This document shows positions 19,673 through 33,200 of a stretch of DNA of 37,500 nt, one piece after another (within the stretch, counting starts at the first letter, position 1; each line of letters opens with the position of its first letter). The stretch comes from Cristatella mucedo. Taxonomy: Eukaryota; Bryozoa; Phylactolaemata; Cristatellidae. The notes under the pieces are model-generated. The model did no database searches and was not told the origin of the DNA. It saw only the letters and a list, made by a program, of their open reading frames with translations. The DNA is taken from the NCBI GenBank assembly GCA_009760855.2, contig WPIO01000130.1, forward strand, positions 200,001 through 237,500, written 5' to 3'. Both the position numbers and the translations under genes were made by a program.

Positions 19673-20689
19673 TAATGGTTTTTAGATGAAGCTAAGTATA
19701 AGTAAGCAGCCCTTAGGTAGGCCCCTTTAAGCTCTGCAAAGGAGCGTACCAATTCCCTTTTAGACGAGGTCCACAGAGGCTTCCGGATGGCGTGCCGACA
19801 CCGCATTACTTTGGGCTCTCTCAAAATGGGGTATAACAGCTTTCTCGAAGGGCTATTCAATCTCAGTGCAGTGCTCCTGCAGATTGCATTGCTCTCAGAT
19901 TCGAAGTCGGTTCCCAGAAGACGCCGCCATTTTCGCTGAGAGAGACCATATTTTTCGCGGAAACGGCCTTGGTATGCTTGCCTGGCACCGAGCCTGGACG
20001 TTCCTGGGCGTGCCTGGCAGTGCGCCTGCACGTTCGAAGCTTCGAGGCGCGTCTCCTAAGTGGATCGCCGAGTCAAGGGGGGAGAGGGGAGAATTCGTTT
20101 CCCGTGCAGCACCCCTTTGGCGCTGTCGTGTCGAGCACATAGGTCTTTTCAAAAAATTCTTTCCTTTCGGCGGGTACACGCGCTCAAAGGGAAACGTATT
20201 TGGACAACCCAGATTTGCTCGATTACCATCTTTTCCTAAGCTCCTCACTGGAGAGGAGCTGGAATGCTGGTTCTGTCTGCTAATCATTGGATGGATGCCC
20301 TCATACGAATTGCCACGATAGTTGGGTAGCTTGTGGACAATATACCCAAAATTGTAGGTCTTTGTAGAACCTCGGCCGAAGGAATTGTTCGAAAATGCAC
20401 CTTTTAAAATCAGCTCTCTGCTGGATGCTAAACAAGTGCGACCTACGGATGTTACTGAGCGGATGTTACTGAGCGTAGAAAGGAACTTTAGTGAGGATCT
20501 TTCATTCAGCCGCGTAGTTCACTGATGTCCCGTCGCGTCACCGCAAAGGCGCACCACAAGGGCAAGCAAGGCCTCTTCAATTAGTTCGGAGCGTTTCTTG
20601 TTTCGCTAAGCATTTACGACCGCAGCTTCCCGCCGGCTACTGATTCTTATCTGTGAGAATCTATAGAGAGCACCACCGTTTAGCGCCCT
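19673..20689. other. 1-kb stretch without a supported gene
   Basis: Overlapping open frames exist on both strands (for example 19672-20031 minus and 19866-20321 plus), but none shows a recognisable domain. A 14-bp direct repeat ggatgttactgagc occurs twice in tandem at 20447-20474. It could be an unrecognised transposon or promoter-proximal sequence. Confidence 0.4.
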
Positions 20690-21060
20690 GAAATGCGCGA
20701 CAGCTAGCGCGTCTGCGCTCCGCTCGTCATGCTTTCTGCCTGACGGGCAAGTGCGGCCACGTCCACCTAGCCGCGGCCAGCTTACAGCGAGGCAGCGGCG
20801 CCGCAGCTTACAGCGCTTACAGCGAGGCAGCGGCGCCGCAGCGAGGGCAACGCTCGCGCGCCTGGCGTAATTCCCGCGACGGACGCCCAAGCACCGAGCC
20901 AAAGGACCTACAGGACGTCTGTGGCCGAGCGGCGCCCGAGCGCCGCAAACAGCGCTAGCAGCAGTGACGCCCTAGCGAACGAAAGTGCTGCGAGTGCGTG
21001 CGCGTGCGCGGTGCGACGCGAGCGGCAGGCGACTCGGACGGCATCGTTGCCGGAGCTCGC
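20690..21060. other. CpG-rich segment with a 35-bp-period duplication
   Basis: This is the most CpG-dense stretch of the window outside the 20-bp minisatellite. It includes a 26-bp duplication (cttacagcgaggcagcggcg plus ccgcag) at 20781-20806 and 20816-20841. Clusters such as gtgcgtgcgcgtgcgcggtg occur nearby. It looks like a CpG-island promoter, but no adjacent coding exon with a recognisable product was found on either strand. Confidence 0.5.
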
Positions 21061-22630
<1,570 letters not shown>

Positions 22631-22790
22631 TAATAATAACAACAATAATAATAATGCACTTGATAAAGCGCCCTCAGAGAACTCATCTCTTTCTAGGCGC
22701 TTTACAATTGCTGCAAAGGAAATGCGATTTAATGATGTGTTGTCACGCTTGATAAATAACATGAATAACATGTGTATAGCGAGATGCGGT
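22631..22790 (-). mobile_element. solitary LINE 3' end
   Basis: On the plus strand, (AAT)n, then 'gcacttgataaagcgccctc', 'agagaactcatctctttct', 'aggcgctttacaattgctgc' and 'cttgataaataacatgaata'. This is the reverse complement of the LINE 3' UTR and tail, matching 29507-29645. An internal AGAGAACTCATCTCTTT inverted repeat can fold into a hairpin. Confidence 0.7.
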
Positions 22791-24328
22791 CATTGACTCG
22801 GTTGGTTAATGAAAATGCGGAGCGCCTAGAGTCCGACAGCCCCTTAGCCGTGGCCTCTGCACTCTGGGTAAGATTACTGGGACTGATAAGCCAAACGTGG
22901 TGGCATCAGTTCCACGCCACTCGGGGTGACACTTTCTGAGCACCCAAGTCTCATGGCAGACTGCCTTCGGTTTGCACAGCGAAAATACAGGTGTACATGG
23001 TGAGCTGGTGTAACTCTCGACTCTAGTTTTGGATGTATTGCGTTCAACTGTCAAGGACAAAACCGCACGCTCTTTTTCACTTGTAGCATTACCGCGTCTA
23101 TATAAAAGGTATAAGATCGACTGATTCGGTATTTATGGGCGAACAGCAGTAGACTAAACTGCTGTCGTCCCATTCGTAAAAGGCAACTAAAGGTTGCGTG
23201 TTAACAGAACTTGGACCCACGACCATGGTCGTCAAGTGTGAATATCTTAAACTTAATACTCCTAAACTAAATCGCTAGGGCAACGCGGCGGCCAGTCGTT
23301 CACTGCTAGTTCCATAGTTAAGAATTGCACTGTAAATATAATTCATTAGGGTTATCCTAATACAGCTCCGATCATCCTATGTATGTAACGTTAATCCACA
23401 CCATGGCCTCTTGATCGGCGACTCCTAGCTCTACTATACGTGACGTACTGAGGTGGCCAAAGTGGTGAGCAGAGGCCGAAGCAAACGCTTTACATCAGGT
23501 CCGTCACTGTCACGGTCACATCCGAACCGAGCAAATTCGCGGCAACACTACAGTGCCGGTTTCCTCACGCTGTGTGGTTTTCTCAGCGCAAATGACTACG
23601 GGCGTTCCGATTGCGAAATCGTGGCCACGCTAGCACTGCCGTATCGCATATCTCATCCAACCAACACCCCGTGTGGTTTCATTTAATTGATGACACTGCC
23701 CCTGATCGCTGTACGAGTGGGCTGCGACACCCGATGCGGTAAGCAGCCCGGACGTGCTATTAGTGTTCGTTTTGACAAGGGAGTCAGGGGACTCCGGTGG
23801 GCGAGAGGGGCGAAGAGAGTTGTGCTTCGCCCTGCTCGGTGTGGAGGAGGAATAAACTGGTGGTGTTGCACGTCGGCTAGATTTCTGTGCCATTCGCGAC
23901 GATAATTCAGACTACACCCCGGACAGACATTGGAGACATTGCGTGGTTTTGGATGGAGGATTATAAATATGCCCACACAGGCACACCCGGCCTCTCCGCT
24001 CTTTGTTTTGTTCTGTTTCGCAGTATAGCGTGCAAAAAGTCGTTTGACTCTTGTGTAGCGTATCGAAAAGCAGGCTCCTGCGATCACTTACAAATGAAAA
24101 CATTCGTTTCCTTGGGTAAGATGTGCCCGGGTTGGTCGCCGGTTTCTATCCAAATTTAGCCAGGGATTTACGCTATAGCAATCCAGCCCAGAAATCATAC
24201 GATCTTCTTTAGCTTGGTGTTAGCCCAGTGTTTTGGATTTATCTAAAAGTCGGTGCATTACAATTCTTCCTCCCCCTCTAACGAACCAAACACCACCCTA
24301 AGACGAAGCCATGTAGATGTAAATATAG
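22791..24328. other. 1.5-kb stretch without a supported gene
   Basis: Several short frames on both strands, none recognisable. A sequence with strong TATA-box form, ctatataaaaggt, lies at 23098-23110 on the plus strand. No TSS context or downstream coding exon could be tied to it, so it is only noted. Confidence 0.4.
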
Positions 24329-25106
24329 TTAGCCCCCAACTTACGAAATTGATACGGACCGGGAAACCGGTCTTAAGTCAAATTTTTGTAAGTCAAGAGG
24401 GGTGCATGATACGTTCTAATACGATGCGTTCTGAAGAAGGCAAAGAGGTAAGCGAATCAAAAATACATAACAGATAAGAAATAAATAGGAACTAGTAGAT
24501 AAGATTATATTTATTTACCGTAATGTGGAGTATTTTTGGGAAAACAAAAACTGGTGGTTGTAGTACTATACATTTAATACAGTTGGGAGGAGATTAAGGA
24601 TGATGCTTTATATGCAGCATTTGTAAAGTGCTTAAGAGAGATTCAGTTCTCTGAGGGTGCTTACAAATGTATTATTATTAGTAGTATTAAGTTGTGGGTT
24701 CACTCTTTTCTATTTTGATAAAATAAGAATAATGCTTTGCCTGTTTTGCTTGTTTTCTAGCTATCTCAAAGTATGCACATTATACAACAGAGAAGTAGAT
24801 ATTAGTAAATAAAGTAATAAAGTAATGAACAGTAAAATCATCCACAAAATACGACAACGCACGAGATCACTTTAAACACGTCTAACCTCTAGCGAGTCAC
24901 GCAAGCAAGAGAGAGCCCTCGACACTCACAAAGCTTAGCTGTCAGACATCGTTTCTTCCATACTGTTTGCAGCATTGTCAAATCTACTGATCGTGAAAGG
25001 ATTTTGAAAGTTTTATCGGACAGTTTGATTTTCGATTTTTTGCGCTACCGTGGCTGAGTTCATGTCTTTGAATTGTCGTAAGTCAAACCGTCGTAAGTCG
25101 GTTGCT
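24329..25106. mobile_element. Tigger/pogo-like MITE (candidate)
   Basis: The left end 'tagcccccaacttacgaaat' and the reverse complement of the right end, 'cagcaaccgacttacgacgg', form short inverted repeats. Inside both ends are the reiterated 'cttacga'/'gtaagtcaaa' words typical of the ends of Tigger/pogo mariner-type elements, and the left end continues with 'gatacggaccgggaaaccgg'. No transposase frame is present. A clear TA target duplication is not visible at both ends, so the boundaries are uncertain. A LINE tail is nested inside at 24612-24692. Confidence 0.5.
24612..24692 (+). mobile_element. LINE 3' tail nested in MITE
   Basis: 'gcatttgtaaagtgcttaag', 'agagattcagttctctgagg', 'gtgcttacaaatgtattatt' and (ATT)n match the LINE 3' end in sense orientation. 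The hairpin arms agagat...tctct are intact. Confidence 0.65.
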
Positions 25107-25425
25107 GATTGGACCTGTACGTATTTCAAACACGTTCTGAACTTTATTATGCAGGACACGATAGAGAAAGCTTACAAATGGTATTTTAAGATAAATTCAA
25201 CTGCGTTCAAGCAGTTTTGGCTTTATGGTGGCAACGCGATATGCTGCACTGTTCATGACTCACTTTACAGTTCACGATCTCTCTTCCATACATTCTCAGT
25301 TCATCCTTTGTCGTGTCTATCCCCTTTTTTGTTCTCACTTAATGTTCGCTGGTTCCTCCCCTATCTCTGTCCGTCCTCTCTCTCTCTCTCTCTCGCTCAC
25401 ACATGCAAACAATGCGAACCTAGTG

Positions 25426-25474
<49 letters not shown>

Positions 25475-25965
25475 GCACGCACGCGCGCGCTCGCGGGCCG
25501 AATTGCTCACTCTACCTCACAATCTCGCCCTGCCTCTACCTCCTCTCTCTCTCTACCTCTCTTTTTCCCTCTACGCTCTCATCCTTATTTTCTCACCCTC
25601 TCTCTCTTTCCTCCCTGTCTGTCTGCTTCTCCATCTCTCTCTCCTCATTCCCTCCCCTTTGTCCCCCCCCCCCACTCCTAAGTGTTCACTGACAATGCCG
25701 GACGCCGAACAGCTGACTCCCCACGAAACAAAGAAAGCACGTGCCGATCACGCGGCTCCGCCTATACGATCACGGCGTCACCAACTGACCTAGGAACGAT
25801 TGTTTTGCACTTTTTGTCCCTTGTAGCTGATGTCCTATGAATAGTGCAGGAAATGGGGACGCTAGACTTTTTACTTCAATTTATGTAGAACCACCACCAG
25901 GGTTGTGTCGATAGCATTGTTGCTGGCTTGCACAGCAAGCTGCTTTTCTTATGTAAGTTATTAGG
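25107..25965. other. no gene seen; pyrimidine-rich with microsatellite
   Basis: Mostly a pyrimidine-rich plus strand (25330-25680) around a compound microsatellite. Long frames here are Ser/Leu/Thr-His low complexity. A short frame at 25695-25793 (MPDAEQLTPHETKK...) is not supported by other evidence. Confidence 0.45.
25427..25490 (+). repeat. (CA)n-(GCAC)n-(CG)n compound microsatellite
   Basis: CA repeats to about 25470 are followed by gcacgcacgcacgcgcgcgc. Over 60 bp of continuous alternating purine-pyrimidine sequence is a strong Z-DNA-forming candidate. Confidence 0.95.
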
Positions 25966-26130
25966 TAAGCCGTGACACCGGCACACTAGGTAAGGCGGTT
26001 GCTCTTCACGACCTCGGTCCCAAGGTCGTGTGTTCGAATTCTGGGGTGGGCGATCCTTGATCTCCGCTGCTAGCGGTGGTGATAGCCATAAAGGGTCTTT
26101 TATCGCTATACAAAAGACGCTGTTAAATCA
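25966..26130 (+). repeat. SINE-A copy
   Basis: Nearly full-length. Head 'ggcacactaggtaaggcggt', B-box-like TGTTCGAATTC, 'ggggtgggcgatccttgatc', 'gcggtggtgatagccataaa' and tail 'tatcgctatacaaaagacgc', then 'tgttaaatcagc'. It aligns with the copy at 3519 throughout. Confidence 0.8.
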
Positions 26131-26365
26131 GCAATAACTTGTTCCCATCCATTGTCAAATGCCTGTGTATGCAACTGAATTGGTTGCAGTGACCATTGCT
26201 ACCACTAATCGTTCGGTCATGCTTCTTTTGCAGCAAATGTAAACTCCCTAGAAAAAGATCAAGGTCTCTAAGGGCCCTATACAAATGTATAACTATTATT
26301 ATAGAAGCTAAACACGAACCTACTAATCGCAGCATTTAGTAGGTCCTTGCAATTCGTCTTTTGTT
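26131..26365 (+). mobile_element. LINE 3' UTR/tail fragments
   Basis: 26150-26303 carries 'ttgctaccactaatcgttcg', 'ttttgcagcaaatgtaaact', 'ccctagaaaaagatcaaggt' and 'ctctaagggccctatacaaa' plus an A/T tail: a LINE 3' end in sense orientation. 26308-26365 resembles the start of another LINE 3' UTR (gcatttagtaggtccttgca), so two fragments lie in series. Confidence 0.55.
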
Positions 26366-27289
26366 TATTAGGTTCTAGCCAAGTAGATCCTTGATCGGAT
26401 TTAATACCGTCTTTAAAGTGAGTTACTGCCACTCAAAATATACCAAACTGCTTCAACCCAAATAGTGGTACCTGCCAGCTTGATGACCAGGCCTGAACTC
26501 GTGTTGCAGCTTCAAGACAACAATAGCCAGCACATGCGAGTTGCACATGACCTACTTCTTACTTCCACATACAACTCTTTCATATATTTGCAGTGGAGAT
26601 GAAGACTGCCGACGAAATTTTTTATATGTCCCTATGTCAACACAGGTGTCAGAATGCAGATTGTGATTAGATTTCATTGCTCATCCAATCGAAGTCTTTA
26701 GATGGGTGCATCAGTATGCTACGCTATGTAAGTTTCATGGCAGATAATAGATGCAGCGGTGCCGATATGCATGCGTTCTAGTCGCTTAACTAGCCACGCA
26801 AGGTTCGGCTGGTATCTGCTATCCTAGATACATTACTACGGGATAAAGACACAGTTAACCAATCGCTCAATTACAGCTTGGTTCATTAATTGCCCATCAC
26901 ACACAAGCCAACAATTATTGCACATGGCGAAGTACCTCAGAGGTCTTTCCACTCAGTAGTAATGTATGCCATATTTATCTTTAACAGCAGGTCACAAGCA
27001 CAACCCAAGTAGAAATGTATTCCATATCACATCTAAGGTCATACTAGATAGCTTCCGAAAACATCGACCGGGCACGTGGTTACAGCAGAACACATTACAC
27101 GCGTTTTCAGACTGTATTTACGAAAGCCCATGCAGCTGCACTGTAGATAATAAGAGTTCTACTCAGGCTATCCTTCGAATGCCAGCTGCCTTAGTAGTTA
27201 CAAATACATAACCATCACGCACGAAGCAATAGAGCTATGTGCACGGATTCACACTGTCCCTAAAGAACGACCTGCACATTATGACCAGT
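26366..27289. other. MDH2 downstream region / probable 3' UTR side
   Basis: Sequence downstream of the MDH2 stop codon (minus strand). I did not find a convincing AATAAA or ATTAAA close to the stop. The nearest AATAAA on the minus strand is around 26365, so the 3' UTR end is undetermined. No other gene seen. Confidence 0.4.
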
Positions 27290-30200
27290 TCACTTGGGTG
27301 GATTTTGAGCTACGAACTTCTCGCCTTTCGCAATGTTGTCCTTGAGCTCCGGCATGGCCTTATTCAGAGTATCGACTTCGTAATCGTTCAGCTTGCCAAT
27401 TCCAAGGTTCGACTCAATGCCATTTTTCTAAAAATAAGTATTAATGTAGTCCCAGCCGCACATCTTCAGAGCACGTCAGCACAGTGGCATTCAGAAACAG
27501 GCTAACAGCGGCACACATTGCTTCGGATTAAGCTATGCTTACCCCAAGCTGAAGCAGTGTTGCAAAGTAAGATGCCTCAGTCTCCTCAGATCTGACGAAG
27601 GCACACTCGACCACACCCTCACGGCCGTTAAGAGCCTCTAGCAGCGAGTTGACGAACCTTGCACCGGCGTACGCCATAGAAAGTGTGGCAGAACCCTGCA
27701 AAAGCGCATTAACGGCCCGCTTGAGAACGGCTCCGCAGGCAACAGGGCTTAGGCTGTGTGCATAGCTTGCAATGACACAGGTCAGTCGTAGGTAGGCAGG
27801 CCAGGGAGGGACGTACGGTGCCCGCTTTGGCTTCAACCACTTCCGTTCCAGCATTCTGAATCCGCTTGGTCAGCTTGTCACGCTCTTCCTACAATTATAA
27901 CTTTGCAGTCAATGCATGCCTGCTCACCTTGACACTGGTTGACACCGCGCTGGATGCAGCCAATCACTGCTGATTGCCTTCACCGGATGATTGCTTCGAC
28001 ATGCACCAGGTACAATCAAAGCTTTAGTCGCTCGCTAAGCATAGACTTATGTACACTGTCAGGCATTTGCGCAGCTCTTCAGCGGTCCAAGTGGTGACTG
28101 GGACGCTTCGTCGGTGTTATGCCCACTAGTCACCACGGCCCCCAAACTCATGTTGGGCAGGCCACTACACTCAGATCCCTCTAATGAATGCCTGAAAATC
28201 TCTCCTCCTAACATGGTATCGTTTGATCTTAATGCTGCAAGGATCAGAAATATTTTCCTTTTAGCCCAAGTTTCAGGGCTAGCTTTCAGTATAAAAAATG
28301 ACCGCTGTTTTAGAGGGAATCAGGTCGCTTCACCCATGCTGCTTAACGAAATTGAGCCAAAATCATAACTGCTCCGGACCAGTACAGCTGTTTCTAGCAG
28401 GTAACTGCATCGGGTACTAATGCAATCTTACGGTTCACAGGCTCCACAAACACAGGTGCTCGGTCCTTACGAGCCGAGCGGCTAGTCTGCTTTGCTGGGG
28501 TGATGTGCCAACGGATCGTAACTGAACTTCTACACCGTCACAAACAAAAGACTTCCTTTTATGTCCAAGCTATTTAAGTGAATAGTAGTATGTAGTATCT
28601 AAGAAGTATACTTCCCAAGCAGTGCAATGTTTTTCTGTACATTACAAAATTGGCTTTATTATACGGCTACCTTCATAAGTGTTCATTTGCATGCTCAAGC
28701 AAGATCAGAGGCAGATTCAAAGTCGTTCTAATACTTTTTTTGCGCTAATTCCGTAATGTAAATGCAAAAAAGCCACATTAGCAGAGCTTAACGCAAAAGC
28801 AGCTGCCGCTGAAGCTTTCTGGAGTCCCAGTCCATAGGTCTTACGTTTAGATTGCGCAGCTATACTAGTACCCACGATTGCTGAAATAAGCACCTACACT
28901 CACACGCAACAGTATTTATGACCTGCATTAGATGCCGAATACTTAGTAACAGGTTAGATCACTGCTATTTCGTCCATGCCGCGTTTGCAAACCACAGCAT
29001 TGCTTGCTAACTTGGACTATCGACAGAAAGACCAAGGCCGCTCACTGTGAAAATTGGTGGAAAGTACATCTGGCTAAGGCAACCAAAAGATTAAGGCTAA
29101 TCAATACAAAATTGGTGGAAACTAAACACACGGCTTAGGCGGATACCCAAGCGACCTCATCGGAAGGTGCAACCTACAGGAAATGGCAACTGATCAAGAA
29201 TATCGCGTGTGAAATATAGCAAAATTTGCTTTCGTAAAACGCAAGACAATGTAATCCTGCAGTACCGCTGGGTGGGCATGTACCAAGCAACTAGTTCACG
29301 GTAGGTCTCTCACATTAAACCATTCTTAACTTCCACGAACCACCATAAACCTTGACTTGCGCTATTCTTTTGATTTTGCATGTGCATTTGACTTAACGCA
29401 GTTCTAAGCATCGAATTTAAAACATGGCAGACGATGGAATAGTCCCCAGGGGACTAGTCACATAGGGACATTAAAGATGCAGTCCAGCACCAATTGTGCA
29501 CAGCGTAATAATAATAATTATAATGCACTTGATAAAGCACCCTCAGAGAACTCAAATCTCTTTCTAGGTGCTTTATATTTGCTGCAAAAGCAAACGCCAT
29601 TGAATGGTGAGTAATATCACGCTTGATAAACAACATGAATAACATGGTTAGGGGTGACATGCACAGGGTCAGCATGCAAGTGTGGTTAGTGGCAGCTTGC
29701 AGTGTCAGCACGCATAAGCACGTGAAAGATGAATCACAGGGACCCTCTAAATGCTGTCATAAATAGGTTTTTAACTTCTTTTTAAATGTGATCAAGTCAG
29801 GGGATATTGTGACGCAAGTCGGGAGTGAGTTCCAGGCTTTGGGAGCATACGAACTAAATGCACGGTCTCCAAAGGATTTGAAGTTTGTACGAGGCATTGG
29901 TAAACTGTTGGATTCCGAAAAGCGGGTGGTACGATGCTTGGCCTGGTGGGGGAGTAGATCTGACAGATAGGCTGGAGCCAAAGAATGAAGTGAGCTACAA
30001 GTGAGCGACAAAACCTTGAGGGTCGATCTGTTGCTTGACTGGGGAGCCAGTGCAGATTGGCGAGAAGCGGTGTGATGTGGAAACTGTGACGCTCACGACA
30101 GACAAGCCAAGCTGCGGAGTTTTGCAGTAGCTGTAAGCACCTGATTGCACATGCCTGTAGGCCAGCAAGCAGTGAGTTACAGAAGTCAGGACGGGATGTC

Positions 30201-33200
30201 ACAATGCACGGACCAACTTCGATGTGATATCCTTGTCTAAACAAGCCCGAATTTTAGCAATGTTATGTATCTGAAGTAGGCCGACTTGATTGTGGAGCTG
30301 AAGTGGTCGTCCAACGAGAGGTCACTTTGGAACATGACACCTAGATTTCGAGCTGATATGCATGCTGATATGCACGCGCACAGCAGCTATGGTTCCTTGT
30401 TCAATGTGTTGCCCATCCACAATAGGCAATTAAGCAACTTACACCACAGCCGACAAGCACTACTGTGTTTCACAGAACATATCACAAATTAGTAACTGCT
30501 TACGAGCATTCGGAACAGCTCAACAAGGCAGTCTTGTCACAAGGCCCTTCACGATCATCACTGGTCACAGGTAGTTGCAAGCAGCAGCTGCTGAACATCT
30601 CTCCACTACAAGGCATCATTAAACTACACAACCAAGGGGCTTAAACCTTGTCATTGCCAAAGAGAGCCAATTACAGGAGGGAAAGGGGGCATTTTGGGTG
30701 CTACATACTCTTTTAGGTCGGTACGGTAGTGGGTGACGAGAGGCCACTGTAGCCCTCCCACTCTCTATGCCTATGATGAAGCCAGGAACGTGCGCCGGCG
30801 AGTACAATACGCCAGTTTAGCCACGAATCAACACGGAGAGGTAGTTCAACACACGTACGCACATGCTCAGATGCTTACCCTAGGGAATGACACGGGTGGA
30901 GTCGCTTGAGACAGCACCGGGATGATGGTATTGCCCGAGTGACCACCGATGACCGGCACGCTGACGGTGCTCACGTCCAACTGCTAAAAATTGCAAGAAC
31001 CAAAACCAGGTCACGAGCTGAAACAAGACCCCTAGCTTACTAAGGTCAAAGCCACTCTCAAGACCGACTCGACACCTTCACCAAACCAGTGAAGGAACTT
31101 ACCTTAGCTTCAGCAATGAAGGTGTTTGCCCTCACAATGTCCAGCGTGGTGACGCCAAATATCCTATTTCTATCATACACACCGCGCTTCTTGTACACCT
31201 CGCTAGCTATGGGCACCGTCGAGTTGACCTGAAATGAGCCATTTGACAGCATTGCAGCAAGTGACATGCAGGACGAAAGCAGCTTCGTCATGGCCGGCAA
31301 TCATCCTTAGCAGCTGCATTCGACATGTCACAGGCATCATGATCGGCGTCCCCCTCTCGGTCTGAGTTTAGCGTAGAAGCTAGACACCAGGCAGATGCTG
31401 GGAAGATGGGCAGATTAGTGGCTGCCGCAGCTGTCACCACTTGCAGGCGATGCATACAAGTGAGCAGCAGGAAAGAGGCACTGCCAAAACGATACTCCTA
31501 TAGACTAAATAGACAGCAAGATTCCACAAGTAGGAAGTGACCTATATATTGACAGCAATAGGCATAACGTTTATTCTGCAACATACTTTACGCTTAAACA
31601 TGGCCATTTCAAGCCAGACTAGAACTGCTGATGGTACCCAGCAATAGACAAATGATTTGTTCACCATAAAAATGGGTCGGTGGGATATGCCTTATATTTC
31701 TCGAGAGATAAACCTGAAACATCATTACCAGCACATCCCCTGGAGTTAGATTGCAAAATGGACAGATTATGACACAAGATACTTGCACTAGTGCTCCCAC
31801 CTCTAATAAATTAACACAGTTGTTTCACAGCTAAGTGCTCCATGCTTTAGTACACCTAACTAAGAACTAGCTACACAGGCCAAGGCTTCTTACATGGCAG
31901 TGCTTAAAATCCATGACTGGCATCACCAAACGGAGCTGTGCAGCCACGCATTGCCACAGCTACGTGTCGTCCCCTTCCCCAAGGTAACAGCTGGCACTAA
32001 CCGGATTGGAGATGATGCAGATCATTGCCTTCGGGCAGAACTGAGCAGCTGCGTCACTGAGGTCACGAACAATCGTGGCATTGGTGTTGAACAGATCGTC
32101 TCTAGTCATTCCTGAGGACAAAATAAAGCAGTAAAACAACATTTAATAGCGACATTGCAGTTTATATATTCACGGGGTGCTCCAGCAGGCAGCAAATATA
32201 AACAGAGTTTCATTAGTCGTTCTCGAGATCATCATGTAATTCACTCAGGCAATTCAATAATAAGAATAATAACAATATATTTACAGCATCTTCAGAGAAC
32301 TTGACCTATTTCTAGGCACTTTACATATGTTATAATGGAAGAATGATCGAATCGTTGTTGGTAACATGCAGTGTCATCAAGCAATGCAATGCAAAACCAG
32401 CATGAGTTAATAATCTGTTGCAGCAGATGAGCTGCAACGGCAATCGCTCTCGCTTGTAGTAGCCAATCCATAATTTCCTGCTGCAAAACTCGCACACGAT
32501 CTGGATTTCGAAGTACGAGCACCTTACCCCTAGACTAAGAACCTAAGGCTGTTCTTGAGTGATACAAAACCAGAGCAATTCAAATTATATGCAGGATGCT
32601 GACGAATCTCAGCAGAGCCAGCTAGAATTATACGGCATGACGAGACCGCGAATGGCATTCGAAAAATCATGCAAAACCCTATTGACATGCTACATTAGGT
32701 GCTAGTACAACTCTACTGAGTAATAATGTGCTAAAAAAACCCGAGGTGACTCGTCTGGAATCGTTCGTTGAAACTAAAGCGGCCGCCACGAAACAGCAAG
32801 CAGTAGCTTGCGCACAAACGAAATCTACGTAAGAGTGCCAATTTCTTCCGGGCGATGTCCGAAATTTCGCGGCCCTCTCGAGTAGCGACGACAGCGCTCA
32901 CCTGGCTTCCTGGGCACACCAGCCGGTACGACCACCACTTGACTACCGGCCAGGCAGTCCTTCAGCTGCGATGCGCCCATGTGCGAAGTGACGCGGGCCT
33001 TCGTGCAGATATGACTGAGGTCGGCGGCAACACCGGGCGTATGGACGATGTCGTACAGAGAAAGGTGTGTGACAAGTGGATTCTGCTTCAGCAGGAGTGC
33101 GAGAGGCTGTCCGATGCCGCCGGCAGCTCCCAGCAGCGCTACTTTGAAAGCATCTCTCTGTAAGCAGCAGGCAATGGCTCGGCAATCGACGTTAATAACC

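Noticed and set aside
19672-20321. Overlapping frames of 119-151 codons on opposite strands
   Set aside because: No domain, no family resemblance, and both strands equally open; probably chance in GC-richer sequence.
22806-23060. 84-codon minus-strand frame near a TATA-like sequence (23098-23110)
   Set aside because: Wrong orientation for the TATA word and no recognisable product.
25695-25793. Short frame MPDAEQLTPHETKK... after a pyrimidine tract
   Set aside because: Too short, unrecognised, no partner exons; any ATG after the CT-rich region would look similar.
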